Shown: positions 61,787 through 63,921 of the stretch, one piece after another | How positions within the stretch are numbered: the first letter of the stretch is position 1 | Layout: the number at the start of each line of letters is the position of its first letter | Assembly: GCA_016617855.1 (NCBI GenBank) | Contig: JAECUM010003705.1 | Span: 1-64,000 of the forward strand | DNA length: 64,000 nucleotides | Direction of reading: 5' to 3' | Source of the DNA: Megalonaias nervosa | Lineage: Eukaryota; Mollusca; Bivalvia; Unionida; Unionidae | The notes under the pieces: generated by a model | Databases searched by the model: none | Seen by the model: only the letters and a program-made list of their open reading frames with translations | Told to the model about the DNA's origin: nothing | Position numbers and translations under genes: made by a program

Positions 61787-62311
61787 GTCACATTACGCAT
61801 CAGATCATGGGAAATGAGCCAAAGTTCAACTAAAAGTGATTATTTTTGCTCGGCTAGTAGTTTAATTTGTACCAATGTAATGAAAACTAATGTGAGACTC
61901 TTGCAATCTCACTCTCTAGAACAAGACTGGGCATCTTTCTCCTGGGTGTGGGCTGGATAAGTGATTTTTAAAGCCACACCCTATGATGTAAATAAGCTAA
62001 TAAAACCAGGTCACAGGCCACAGGCTGTAGTTTGACACCCATGCTCTCGAAGAAACACTTATTTATCATTCATTCCACGATTTTGCAAATACAGGTTGTT
62101 AGTCCTAAGGAATGACGTTTTCTCTACATTAATATTGATAACAAAGAGAAATAAAGTAACATTCTACACTAAACAATGAACAGCTTACCTGGTATAGCAG
62201 TAACCTGACATCTGCCTGTTGGGTTAGGCACCTTCTTAAATTACCAAGGATTTCGAGACAAAGTGCTTCATTACTGGATGGATTATAACGAGCATGAATG
62301 TCCACCTGGAC
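6386..62311 (-). CDS. FANCI: FANCI, Fanconi anaemia group I protein (partial gene, 10 exons)
   Basis: FANCI pairs with FANCD2 in the nucleus as the ID2 clamp on DNA at interstrand crosslinks. It is phosphorylated by ATR and ubiquitinated by FANCL/UBE2T. Seen here: ten minus-strand exons at 62189-62311, 59601-59669, 52907-53008, 49420-49605, 43869-43990, 40867-41043, 28179-28358, 21286-21440, 14077-14156 and 6386-6554. All have GT donors and AG acceptors. Phases chain without a frameshift or stop, giving about 454 codons. The order is colinear with human FANCI from about residue 567 to 1020 (numbers recalled, approximate), which covers the middle helical region and start of the C-terminal solenoid. 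Strong matches include [30 protein letters not shown] and CLEGL. The start codon, the ubiquitinated lysine (about K523) and the SQ cluster lie to the right of the window. The last 300 or so residues lie to the left. Introns span 2.5-12.5 kb and are full of transposons. Confidence 0.95.
6555..7139. other. FANCI intron, unrecognised
   Basis: AT-rich intronic sequence without recognisable repeats or exons. Confidence 0.5.
7140..7690. repeat. Degenerate tandem repeat array (family R2)
   Basis: Units of roughly 150-170 bp recur with shared phrases such as GGTGAAAACCCC, AATATGACCA, TTAGTGACAAGATTTT, TCATTTGGGACCAACCAGA and ATCATAAGAAG. The same phrases appear at 27640-28040 and 53610-54600. No coding potential. 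Unit boundaries are not sharp. Confidence 0.65.
7699..8876 (-). pseudogene. LINE retrotransposon, 3' part (RT end plus C2H2-like C-terminus)
   Basis: From right to left the minus strand encodes remnants of RT palm motifs (VTNGVEQGC near 8820, then LLTTVP where FADD would be expected near 8660). Next comes a long stretch containing [36 protein letters not shown] and KLNxF at 8223-8537. The last segment contains [14 protein letters not shown]...MH, a C2H2-like finger at 7730-7810. This is the layout of a LINE family widespread in invertebrates. Stops and shifts interrupt it. The 5' half is missing; a complementary 5' fragment of the same family lies at 45141-46260. Confidence 0.82.
8885..10736. 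mobile_element. Remnant of a pogo/Tc1-like element (copy Q1)
   Basis: The right end reads GTTATAACGAAGCGTGCTAT then AGCGGGGTCACACTGTA, a CAGTGTGACC-type terminal inverted repeat as found in pogo/Tigger elements. Two ~150-bp subterminal repeats (each with TATGAGAAAAATACAT and GCCACRCCA) precede it at 10490-10690. I did not find the matching left end, so the left bound is only where the LINE stops. A 148-codon open frame at 9392-9838 (plus) has no recognised domain and is probably chance or element-derived. Confidence 0.5.
10737..11142. other. FANCI intron, unrecognised
   Basis: No exon or repeat boundary recognised. Confidence 0.45.
11143..12260 (-). mobile_element. hAT-like non-autonomous element, copy 1
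   Basis: The ends are inverted: ATAGCTGCCAA on the left and TTGGCAGCTAT on the right. Just inside are ACAAAAATACTGA-type repeats. The minus strand at 11682-12128 keeps a fragment reading [17 protein letters not shown], resembling the first half of a BED-type zinc finger at the N-terminus of hAT transposases. No catalytic region remains. A second copy lies at 25724-27617. No clear 8-bp target duplication was identified. Confidence 0.65.
12580..12866. mobile_element. Pogo/Tc1-like element end (copy Q2)
   Basis: Homologous to 10455-10736. It shares the two subterminal repeats (AAGAAAAATACATATATA, GGAGCTACTCCATG) and ends GTTATAATGGAGCATACTAT then AGTGGGATCACACAGTA. More diverged than Q1; only the right end is present. 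Confidence 0.6.
13007..13820 (-). pseudogene. DIRS-type tyrosine recombinase remnant (A2)
   Basis: The minus strand contains [20 protein letters not shown] followed by SDIH, the catalytic-domain opening of DIRS tyrosine recombinases that contains the first catalytic Arg. Decayed sequence follows in which I do not see the later H-x-x-R box or Tyr intact. About 500 bp at the left are colinear with 23930-24430 and 62420-62800. Stops interrupt all frames. Confidence 0.65.
14077..14156 (-). CDS. FANCI: FANCI exon i (about residues 940-962)
   Basis: 80 nt, phase 1 in and phase 0 out. It reads [20 protein letters not shown] and ends HIKKFQ, aligning to the variable human stretch that ends FQIRQFQ. 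The acceptor is ttgtttcag and the donor gttggt is non-consensus at +3/+4. It is the least conserved exon but fits both neighbours in phase. Confidence 0.88.
14482..17165 (-). mobile_element. DIRS retrotransposon remnant A1 (gag, RT, RNase H)
   Basis: Right to left: a gag segment with [12 protein letters not shown] near 17080 (compare [11 protein letters not shown] in the copy at 35.6 kb); RT with [28 protein letters not shown] near 15920-16060 (motif A catalytic Asp kept, motif-B-like LPFGL); then a degraded RNase H region with a WEGFWAIA phrase near 14650. The left end has a ~50-bp segment at 14485-14530 (ATTACCTCCCCTTG) matching 33852-33900 in the same chromosomal orientation although the elements are on opposite strands, as expected for DIRS inverted terminal repeats. 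The recombinase part is missing. The right end abuts a SINE. Confidence 0.72.
17168..17400 (+). mobile_element. tRNA-derived SINE, copy 3
   Basis: Same family as copies 1 and 2, in plus orientation. The head is GGCCCTGGGGGAACAAGTGG, the B box AGGTTCGAGTCTC, then AGCTTCCCGTGGGT and a CAGCAACAATAA tail. The A box is damaged. Confidence 0.75.
17401..18383. other. FANCI intron, mostly unrecognised
   Basis: A 64-codon minus-strand frame at 17537-17731 (contains [19 protein letters not shown]) has plausible composition but no recognised family and no clear splice context. It could be a relic of another transposon. Otherwise AT-rich sequence. Confidence 0.4.
18386..19937. mobile_element. Pogo/Tc1-like non-autonomous element P1 with both ends
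   Basis: Terminal inverted repeats CAGTAAAACCTGTTATGAGA (left) and, on the opposite strand at the right, CAGTAGAACCTGTCATGAGC. TA lies at both flanks (18384-18385, 19938-19939). Subterminal copies of GGTGGTC-x-TCATAGCAGG occur at both ends. 1552 bp with no transposase. A ~100-bp inner palindromic unit (TTAGTCTGGTTCCCT at 19456 and AGGGAACCAGGCTAG at 19541) looks like a separate small MITE inside it. Confidence 0.82.
19938..19983. repeat. (TA)n microsatellite
   Basis: About 23 TA units directly at the right target TA of element P1, so the element may have landed in, or seeded, the tract. Confidence 0.95.
19984..20920. other. FANCI intron, unrecognised
   Basis: AT-rich, with a short (TA)n tract near 20765-20787. 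No exon or element recognised. Confidence 0.45.
20921..21120. mobile_element. Hairpin MITE family M, copy 1 (ends decayed)
   Basis: Shares CAGATCTAGATCTGTGCAGT, CATTATGCA-type loops and GGTCTATGTT with copies at 30069, 32636, 41341 and 51819. Arms at 20943-20964 and 20983-21005 (AAATAACxxAGACC-TGATCTGC) can fold into a hairpin. Terminal repeats are worn. Confidence 0.7.
21286..21440 (-). CDS. FANCI: FANCI exon h (about residues 879-935)
   Basis: 155 nt, phase 2 in and phase 1 out. It contains [28 protein letters not shown] and [11 protein letters not shown], matching human LLWRYTS...CLEGLQKIF...QQFL. The donor gtatgg at 21285 is chosen because it leaves a single G that completes a Glu codon with exon i. 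A (TA)33 tract ends only 26 nt upstream of the acceptor ttatttcag. Confidence 0.93.
21467..21532. repeat. (TA)33 microsatellite beside a splice acceptor
   Basis: A perfect 66-bp TA tract ending 26 nt from the FANCI exon h acceptor on the transcribed strand. Confidence 0.97.
21533..22029. other. FANCI intron, unrecognised
   Basis: No exon or repeat recognised. Confidence 0.45.
22030..23450 (-). mobile_element. DIRS remnant B2 (gag end, RT, RNase H)
   Basis: The minus-strand frame at 22518-23054 reads [20 protein letters not shown] then DPSYLNR, the conserved opening of DIRS reverse transcriptase. Later it has [11 protein letters not shown], equivalent to the motif-B-like region. The motif A aspartate is not evident. 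Downstream 22340-22450 matches the RNase H part of A1 (shared CCTTCACTTCCAGAAGG). Right of 23054 the DNA is colinear with 16320-16600. No recombinase follows on the left. Confidence 0.72.
23472..23612. repeat. 44-bp tandem repeat, about 3.2 copies
   Basis: The unit begins GTATTGGAGTGGGGACTAAA and contains GGTAATTATTCCCTCCTAC. Copies start at 23472, 23516, 23560 and 23604 and are nearly identical, so the array is recent. Confidence 0.95.
23930..25131 (-). pseudogene. DIRS remnant B1 (RNase H end and tyrosine recombinase)
   Basis: Right to left: [20 protein letters not shown] at 24960-25110, typical of the end of the DIRS RT/RNase H polyprotein; then the recombinase core-binding domain, with [16 protein letters not shown] and [12 protein letters not shown] at 24700-24864; then decayed catalytic-domain sequence to about 23930. 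Stops and shifts throughout. On the coding strand it lies upstream of B2, the reverse of normal DIRS order. Confidence 0.72.
25132..25723. other. FANCI intron, unrecognised
   Basis: No exon or element recognised. Confidence 0.45.
25724..27617 (-). mobile_element. hAT-like element, copy 2, split by a piggyBac-like insertion
   Basis: Colinear with 11143-12260 on both sides of the insertion at 26705-27521. The right end is CTTGGCAGCTAT; the left end is worn (TTGCTGCCCACCCC). A 42-bp segment beginning CCACCCCAGAGTACCAAAAT is tandemly duplicated at 25732-25815. The minus-strand BED-like remnant of copy 1 is further decayed. Confidence 0.65.
26705..27521 (-). mobile_element. piggyBac-like element 3, nested in the hAT-like copy
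   Basis: TTAA at 26701-26704 and 27522-27525; inverted tips CCCTTTAGCTACTACAGCTG and CAGTCGTAGCTAAAGGG. The 37-bp segment at 26651-26687, containing flank, TTAA and tip, is repeated at 26688-26724. The minus-strand frame 26945-27166 begins [20 protein letters not shown], like the acidic N-terminus of piggyBac transposases, but the rest of the enzyme is absent. Confidence 0.82.
27618..28040. repeat. R2 repeat array
   Basis: Two to three units with AAGATTTTCAAGGTGGCTGC, ACCAACTAGACATCATAA and TTCATTCAGGACCAATTAGA, matching 7140-7690 and 53610-54600. It ends with GTGTAAAATTTCACAGCAAT, a phrase common in molluscan repeats (recalled). Confidence 0.65.
28179..28358 (-). CDS. FANCI: FANCI exon g (about residues 819-878)
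   Basis: 180 nt, phase 2 in and phase 2 out. It reads [20 protein letters not shown] and later [10 protein letters not shown], matching human DSIQSHQESLSVLRSSNEFM and PDGQNPEKIF. The acceptor is atattgcag and the donor gtaaat. It is separated from exon f by the largest intron in the window, 12.5 kb, which contains the long DIRS copy. Confidence 0.95.
28359..28743. other. FANCI intron, unrecognised
   Basis: No element recognised; a short direct repeat GGCAAATGATAG occurs at about 28472 and 28498. Confidence 0.45.
28744..28840. repeat. 24-bp tandem repeat, 4 copies
   Basis: Unit AGAAGGACAAGCAGAGTGAA plus TCAC, starting at 28744, 28768, 28792 and 28816. It opens a frame of repeated Arg-Thr-Ser-Arg-Val-Asn-His-Arg, which is a by-product of the repeat. 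Confidence 0.95.
29097..29934. mobile_element. Non-autonomous piggyBac-like element 2
   Basis: TTAA at 29093-29096 and 29935-29938; tips CCCTTTGCCTCATAGAG and CATGAGGTAAAGGG. Strongly similar to the element at 5479-6255 (both keep GAGTGTATGGCTTT, GGAAAGATTTAAGAGTAAAA and GAACTCATTCACC). The right part carries short degenerate direct repeats (GTCAAAAGGCGCT, GTCCAAAGGCACTT, GTCCAAAGGCGCTT) at 29835-29925. Confidence 0.82.
29961..30048. repeat. 29-bp tandem repeat, 3 copies
   Basis: Unit ATACTAATCAGTACATACTG plus TAATTCCAT, three consecutive copies with few differences. Confidence 0.92.
30069..30275. mobile_element. Hairpin MITE family M, copy 2
   Basis: Left end TACTGTATATACTCATTTAG; inner arms CTGCATAGATCCAGATCTGC and GTAGATCTGGGTCTGTGCAG around a CATTATGC loop. 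The right terminal repeat is worn. Confidence 0.75.
30276..31999. other. FANCI intron, mostly unrecognised
   Basis: Includes a fragment of the M family near 31670-31790 (CAGATCTGGGTCTATGCAGA). No exon seen on either strand. Confidence 0.4.
32000..32635 (+). mobile_element. Solo LTR fragment of gypsy type
   Basis: GAAATAAATTATTTGCTGAA followed by AAACTTGTTGGTTTTTGC near 32523-32570 matches the minus-strand LTR at 1.4-1.5 kb almost word for word, and the match extends to TTTAAGACCATAG. No gag or pol adjoins, so this is a solo or truncated LTR in the opposite orientation. The left limit is a guess. Confidence 0.55.
32636..32980. mobile_element. Hairpin MITE family M, copy 4, interrupted by a SINE
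   Basis: The left part (GACCTGACCTGGAATGCATG ... CAGATCAGAGTCTATAATG) and the right part (CAGTTGGATTTGACTTATAT then GTGTGTATACAGTA) are the two portions of the M family seen intact at 41341 and 51819. The SINE sits between them. Confidence 0.72.
32709..32942 (-). mobile_element. tRNA-derived SINE, copy 4, nested in MITE copy 4
   Basis: The body shares CCAGTATAACTGGTGAAGGA, AACCCCGGGAAA and TGAGCCTGAGACTTGAACCC with copy 1. The tRNA-like head is truncated. Flanks CAGTTTGATTTG (32697) and CAGTTGGATTTG (32943) look like an 11-12-bp target duplication. Confidence 0.75.
33563..33736 (-). CDS. Possible small ORF, 57 codons, unrecognised
   Basis: An ATG-to-TAG frame beginning [20 protein letters not shown] and ending in [12 protein letters not shown]. 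The composition is protein-like: charged, with predicted amphipathic helix/coiled-coil character in residues 8-35. It is more coherent than the other short frames here. I do not recognise the family. It may be a retro-copied or transposon-derived fragment rather than a gene. No promoter or splice context is evident. Confidence 0.25.
   Translation of the reverse strand: MDFSKLQNMSDQKKEQINTALQTLKEEYESNIMQHSEHMIMFIAEFQFTIIQRKLHM
34430..36290 (+). pseudogene. DIRS gag remnant
   Basis: Near 34440-34560 the frame reads [20 protein letters not shown], a cysteine-rich opening as in DIRS gag proteins. At 35600-35820 it reads [20 protein letters not shown] and [13 protein letters not shown], paralleled in copy A1. 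At 35940-36120 it reads [20 protein letters not shown] and a Pro/Gln-rich tail. Several frame changes show it is broken. Confidence 0.6.
36370..37470 (+). pseudogene. DIRS reverse transcriptase / RNase H start remnant
   Basis: Segments in order: GFYSRLF and [12 protein letters not shown] near 36520-36610; [20 protein letters not shown] near 36690-36750, where the catalytic Asp of motif A has become Asn; AAYLDDIL at 36876-36899 with the YLDD box intact but followed at once by a stop; and a sequence near 37270-37480 ending in an RNase H-like start (ATEYG-type). Confidence 0.72.
37490..38230. other. Foreign AT-rich insert within DIRS copy C
   Basis: DIRS similarity stops near 37490 and resumes near 38250. 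The intervening 740 bp is AT-rich with no coding sequence. I could not identify terminal repeats or a target duplication, so this could be an insertion or an insertion plus deletion of the RNase H domain. Confidence 0.5.
38250..39412 (+). pseudogene. DIRS RNase H end and tyrosine recombinase remnant
   Basis: At 38265-38500 it reads [20 protein letters not shown] and [14 protein letters not shown], the end of the RT/RNase H polyprotein. After a decayed core-binding part, the frame 38804-39412 keeps [37 protein letters not shown] and [14 protein letters not shown]. The last is the recombinase H-x-x-R box with the His changed to Tyr. The catalytic Tyr region is not intact. Confidence 0.75.
39481..40866. 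other. FANCI intron, unrecognised
   Basis: Strongly A-rich on the plus strand, with simple AAACA tracts at 40400-40450. No exon or element recognised. Confidence 0.45.
40867..41043 (-). CDS. FANCI: FANCI exon f (about residues 765-818)
   Basis: 177 nt, phase 2 in and phase 2 out. It contains [13 protein letters not shown], a lysine/alanine-rich linker [14 protein letters not shown], and [18 protein letters not shown], matching human YKKLSDILNEK...SDSLLSMKFVSSLLTAL. Two overlapping donors exist, gtaagg and gtattt five bases further on. Only the second keeps the frame with exon g, so the left edge is set at 40867. Confidence 0.95.
41144..41300. mobile_element. Short TA-flanked MITE
   Basis: Ends TACAGCAGAATCTGGTCAT (left) and ATGATCAAGATTTTACTGTA (right), inverted relative to each other with about 80% identity. 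157 bp, with TA as the outermost dinucleotide. Probably a small pogo/Tc1-mobilised element. It lies 100 bp inside the intron upstream of exon f. Confidence 0.65.
41341..41554. mobile_element. Hairpin MITE family M, copy 5
   Basis: Ends CAGTACTCGCCTATAAGTCA and ACTTATAxx-type ACTTATAAGTGAATATATAC-AGTA are inverted. Inside are perfect 19-bp arms AAACTGCACAGATCCAGAT (41456-41474) and ATCTGGATCTGTGCAGTTT (41500-41518) around a 25-nt loop. Confidence 0.82.
41813..42052 (+). CDS. Possible small ORF, 79 codons, acidic N-terminus
   Basis: Starts at an ATG with a good vertebrate-type context (AAAATGGCC): [20 protein letters not shown] then [11 protein letters not shown]. The acidic start resembles N-termini of DNA-transposon transposases or their domesticated relatives, but nothing diagnostic follows. 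An in-frame upstream ATG at 41777 exists. It could be a transposon relic in the FANCI intron. Confidence 0.25.
   Translation: MAEIHDLSSDDDFIWQTLADDNDFEAYQSSGLWKYYCMILSPKVMLNKGAMYMLDGKASSMPFNLLYSSISKLNGEYQS
42053..43868. other. FANCI intron, mostly unrecognised
   Basis: At 42540-42755 there is a very degraded copy of the Ser/Leu-tRNA-type SINE (TTTAACACCATTTTCAGCTC, ATATGGCAGTTGTTATACTG). The rest is AT-rich and unrecognised. Confidence 0.4.
43869..43990 (-). CDS. FANCI: FANCI exon e (about residues 724-764)
   Basis: 122 nt, phase 0 in and phase 2 out (40 codons plus AA). It begins [20 protein letters not shown], including the seven-residue DKSADFS identical in human, and continues [13 protein letters not shown]. 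The acceptor is gcatttcag and the donor gtgagtta. The split codon is completed by the first T of the next exon. Confidence 0.96.
43991..45140. other. FANCI intron, unrecognised
   Basis: A 129-codon minus-strand frame at 44703-45092 has no recognised domain. At 44676-44725 a phrase (AATTAGATGCAAGATCACCT, CATTAATATGCA) recurs near 55690 and 56820, marking a dispersed repeat. Confidence 0.4.
45141..46260 (-). pseudogene. LINE retrotransposon, 5' part (endonuclease start and RT start)
   Basis: At 46250-46120 the minus strand has [14 protein letters not shown] and later [11 protein letters not shown], the opening of an apurinic endonuclease domain of a common invertebrate LINE. Most of the endonuclease is deleted. 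At 45990-45860 it has [18 protein letters not shown] sequence from the linker. At 45528-45307 it has [20 protein letters not shown] and [13 protein letters not shown], the RT entry. It breaks off at about 45141 in the RT fingers. Same family as 7699-8876. Confidence 0.82.
46261..48776. other. FANCI intron, unrecognised
   Basis: Includes G/T-rich segments near 46980 and a moderately GC-rich stretch 47270-47480. No exon, terminal repeat or recognised protein motif found. Confidence 0.4.
48777..49075 (+). mobile_element. tRNA-derived SINE (second family) ending in (TAA)n
   Basis: The head GGGGATCTATGGTGGTTCAG has an A-box-like TGGTTCAGTCATT. The B-box-like GGGTACCATTCAC is at 48830. The body contains GTGTCCTTGGACAAGGCACT, a core phrase of SINEs found in many animals (recalled). 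It ends in about 30 TAA/CAA units at 48976-49075, serving as the 3' tail. Confidence 0.75.
49420..49605 (-). CDS. FANCI: FANCI exon d with acidic loop (about residues 665-723)
   Basis: 186 nt, 62 codons, phase 0 at both ends. It starts [11 protein letters not shown] and ends [11 protein letters not shown] run of five aspartates in the middle sits where human FANCI has a longer run of glutamates, so the acidic loop is conserved in charge but not in sequence. The acceptor is tttttag and the donor gtgagcc. Confidence 0.95.
49641..49724. repeat. 42-bp tandem duplication
   Basis: ACAATGAAAGAATGCAGGCA then TTTGTGTCTATCCAACGTAA, repeated once with few changes. It lies just upstream (in transcription) of FANCI exon d. 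Confidence 0.9.
49862..50640 (+). repeat. Degenerate ~105-130-bp repeat array with TGACCTTGACCTTTGACC motif
   Basis: Six or so units share AGTGACCTTGACCTTTGACC-like cores (49880, 50023, 50161, 50287, 50417, 50556), followed by TTCTTCCTAACYCCAAGTGCAA and CCATTTTCTTTTTTCAGTCA. The core contains directly repeated nuclear-receptor half-sites. Such arrays are, as I recall, common in molluscan genomes. Non-coding. Confidence 0.75.
50641..51475. other. FANCI intron, unrecognised
   Basis: No exon or element recognised. Confidence 0.45.
51476..52785. mobile_element. Pogo/Tc1-like element P2, decayed, containing a MITE
   Basis: Colinear with P1 at 18386-19937. On the left CAGAATCTGTCTGGAGAGAC and TCTCTCAAAGGATGACCAG; on the right AAATAACAGGTGGTCACTTA and ACCTGACTTTACTG. 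More diverged than P1. The M-family MITE at 51819-52040 lies inside it. Confidence 0.68.
51819..52040. mobile_element. Hairpin MITE family M, copy 6, both ends intact
   Basis: TACTGTATATCCCCACTTGT on the left and, on the opposite strand at the right, TACCGTATATGCTCACTTAT; 222 bp. Inner arms AAACAACATAGACCC (51856-51870) and GGGTCTATGTTGTTT (51904-51918) are perfect. A second hairpin with CAGATCT arms follows at about 51953-51990. Confidence 0.85.
52907..53008 (-). CDS. FANCI: FANCI exon c (about residues 631-664)
   Basis: 102 nt, 34 codons, phase 0 at both ends. It starts [20 protein letters not shown] and ends VYLCEPL, matching the human pattern LKQFYE...PPLKLEAC...LQEPL. The acceptor is tctattgcag and the donor gtatataa. 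Confidence 0.94.
53009..53609. other. FANCI intron, unrecognised
   Basis: No exon or element recognised. Confidence 0.45.
53610..54600. repeat. R2 repeat array, longest copy
   Basis: About six degenerate ~160-bp units with GTGAAAACCxxATGT, CAAGATGGCTGCCACACTGG, CACCATTTTCATTC and ATCATAAGAAGTCTTTTA, matching 7140-7690 and 27618-28040. Confidence 0.68.
54601..55837. other. FANCI intron, mostly unrecognised
   Basis: AT-rich. From about 55680 to 55830 there is a dispersed repeat phrase (AGATGCATGATCACCTCATT, AATATGCATGGATCTCGCTC) that recurs at 44676 and 56700-56870. Confidence 0.4.
55838..56330. repeat. Dispersed repeat R3, copy 1
   Basis: Matches 57373-57528 and 57713-58260 in order: AGACCAATTTTxAGTxAGG, AACAxAATATC, GTAAAGTACAC, then GTTCCAAACCCAATGxAGxxCAATGG and TCTCTCAA. 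Probably a transposon family of unknown type. Confidence 0.55.
56331..57372. other. FANCI intron with short dispersed repeats
   Basis: 56390-56500 resembles 4425-4570 and 58430-58570 (TGTAAAATTAGCTTGCTTAC, AATCTAATACGAAAACCCAG). 56700-56870 holds two units of the GCCAATC...AAAATCACATCACTGATATG repeat. No exon. Confidence 0.45.
57373..57850. repeat. Direct ~150-bp repeats (R3 family) flanking a SINE
   Basis: 57373-57528 and 57700-57850 are homologous (AGxTxGACCAxTTTTCAxT, GTGTAACAAAATATC, GGAAAACxTxxxTTAAAAGT). The SINE at 57530-57712 lies exactly between them. Confidence 0.65.
57530..57712 (+). mobile_element. tRNA-derived SINE (third family)
   Basis: The head contains TCCGGTGGCCTAGTGGTTAG (A box TGGCCTAGTGG at 57540) and GTGGGTTCTAACCCCGGCCG (B box at 57584). 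It is followed by a non-tRNA body (ACAAAAATAGTACTAACTGC, TAGGCACTCAGCC). Head promoter boxes are close to consensus. The absence of a closing acceptor stem and the attached body argue against a functional tRNA gene. Confidence 0.75.
57851..59080. other. FANCI intron, unrecognised except short repeats
   Basis: 57900-58260 continues the R3 family and includes two CACGTG-type words (58015, 58038). 58265-58570 holds three copies of TTAGTCTGGTTCCCTGATTA-like units, also seen at 19456. A 118-codon plus frame at 57905-58261 has no recognised domain. Confidence 0.4.
59082..59230. repeat. 39-bp tandem repeat, 4 copies
   Basis: Unit GCAATCCATTGTAACAGTCA plus GCCATTTACTTGGCAAAAG, starting at 59082, 59121, 59160 and 59198, moderately diverged. 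Located just past FANCI exon b in the intron before exon c. Confidence 0.9.
59601..59669 (-). CDS. FANCI: FANCI exon b (about residues 608-630)
   Basis: 69 nt, 23 codons, phase 0 at both ends: [13 protein letters not shown] followed by [10 protein letters not shown]. It aligns without gaps to the human segment GFYDVLRRNSQL. The acceptor is tacatttcag and the donor gtcagtg. Confidence 0.93.
59838..59892. repeat. (GTAT)n microsatellite
   Basis: About 13 imperfect GTAT/CTAT units. Confidence 0.9.
59893..61720. other. FANCI intron, unrecognised
   Basis: AT-rich with a G-rich patch at 60665-60687 (GGGGGGGTGGGGGGTGGGG). No exon or element recognised. Confidence 0.45.
61721..61783. repeat. (AT)31 microsatellite
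   Basis: Perfect dinucleotide tract in the intron between exons a and b. Confidence 0.97.
62189..62311 (-). CDS. FANCI: FANCI exon a (about human residues 567-606)
   Basis: 123 nt, 41 codons, phase 0 at both ends. It begins [10 protein letters not shown] and ends [17 protein letters not shown]. The acceptor is ttaatttcag and the donor gtaagctg. Human FANCI has the equivalent segment directly after its SQ/TQ phosphorylation cluster, so the preceding exon, off the window to the right, should carry that cluster. Confidence 0.95.
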
Positions 62312-62419
62312 CTGAAATTAAAATTGTGTTATTTCTAACATATAAGATAACATTACTCCCAGTAATATATGTTTATATTCATGTTAATACACTTGTGTGA
62401 CAGTAAAAAATATCACACA

Positions 62420-63100
62420 AGGGCCCAAGAGAATAAATGCCTTTGCTCTGATGTGTCAAAGAATAAAGGCAGAAGAAGGTTGTGTGTGACAGCCAAAACG
62501 TGACCTATATAACACCCTCCAATGACAGACGAGTTAGAGTGGCCCAAGAAGTAGCAATGGCTCAAACCTCAACAGACCTTTAAAGGGAAGAAAAAGACAC
62601 TTCTTTCCCCCTTCTTCTGCCTTTAGAAGTGGACAAAAAGAACCAAAAAGCCTTAATTAGGCACAAGGGTCAATCTTGATCATCCCCAGAACAGATACTA
62701 CCCGAGACTAGGGATCTCTGCAGGCGCTACCAACTGAAGCTTATTTTTGCTAAGAAATTTGGTTGGCAAAGGAGCAAGACATGTAATTGCCACTTAACTG
62801 TAGACATTCCTGTTCTACACACAAGGTATGAAGCTCTCTCTTTTATCTCATAGTTGCTAAGGAGAGCAAGAAAACTGTGTTGAGGGTAAGGTTCACATAA
62901 GAAGCTTCACCCAATGGTTCACAAGAGGATTTTGTTAAAGAACATAATATGCCATAGGGATTCCATCCAACATTAGAAAGCAAGACACCAGTCTCTGCAG
63001 CTTGAAATACCTGACAAAGTCAGTCATATAAGAGTTTGAACTAATGGCCAGGCCTTTTGAGTTGTGGTGGATAGGGCTGCCCTATAGACCATTCTTAATG
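62420..63100 (-). pseudogene. DIRS tyrosine recombinase fragment D
   Basis: Colinear with B1 (23950-24760) and, in its left part, with A2 (13007-13480). Shared phrases include AAAGGGAAGAAAAAGACA, GATCATCCCCAG, AAGGTATGAAGCT and AGAAGCTTCACCCAATGGTT. Coding similarity is fragmentary; no catalytic residue can be placed. It lies just upstream of FANCI exon a. Confidence 0.55.
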
Positions 63101-63875
63101 AGATCCTCATGAATATTAACGTATCGCGAAAATGAGGCTAAGTTAGGCAGATCAAGAAAAACAATTTTGTCCTACTGTACATCAAGTAACGATCTGAGCT
63201 GTTTGCCAGATATTTCTTTTGCATTCGTTGAGAATTTCATCACGGGTGTCTCCAGCAGTTCAGGGAAGGAACAGATGACAAAAGGATTCAAGGATTATAG
63301 TGAGGGATATGTCCATTCTCTTAAACTTAAGTTGATTTACGTCCTATCTTGAGTGTCCTTTTTCTCTACAGCACTCAAAATACAAGTTAAAGATAGAGAA
63401 AAGAAACTATTTAAAGCATGAATTTTGTTTCTGATTAGGTATGGTTTAAATGTACTGCTATGATCAATCAATACTGTGGTCAAAACACACGGTCAGAATA
63501 AAACATTTACAAAATGTGCATAGTGACACAAACTGCCCTTTTAACCAACCACGCCCCCCAAACCAGTAGAGACTGTGGTGTGCTTTAAATAGTTTTGGGT
63601 ACATATCGGTATGCTTGCATTTTAATTTGTATCAGAAGTGCACAACCTGGTTGTTGTTATGGTGCTTGCTGCTTTTAGTGCCTGGGGGTGGGAGGGACTG
63701 GGATTTTCCCTTTAAATGACATATTTTTTCTTTTCTGAATCATTTGTCAACTGACAATATGGATATATGATTTTATTCATACGAACAAATTTTTTTTTGT
63801 TTCAATAACAGACTGGCAGTTATATATTTACCCACAAAACAGCAGGATTATTTGTTCAAAGCTGTTTGAAAGCCA

Positions 63876-63921
<46 letters not shown>

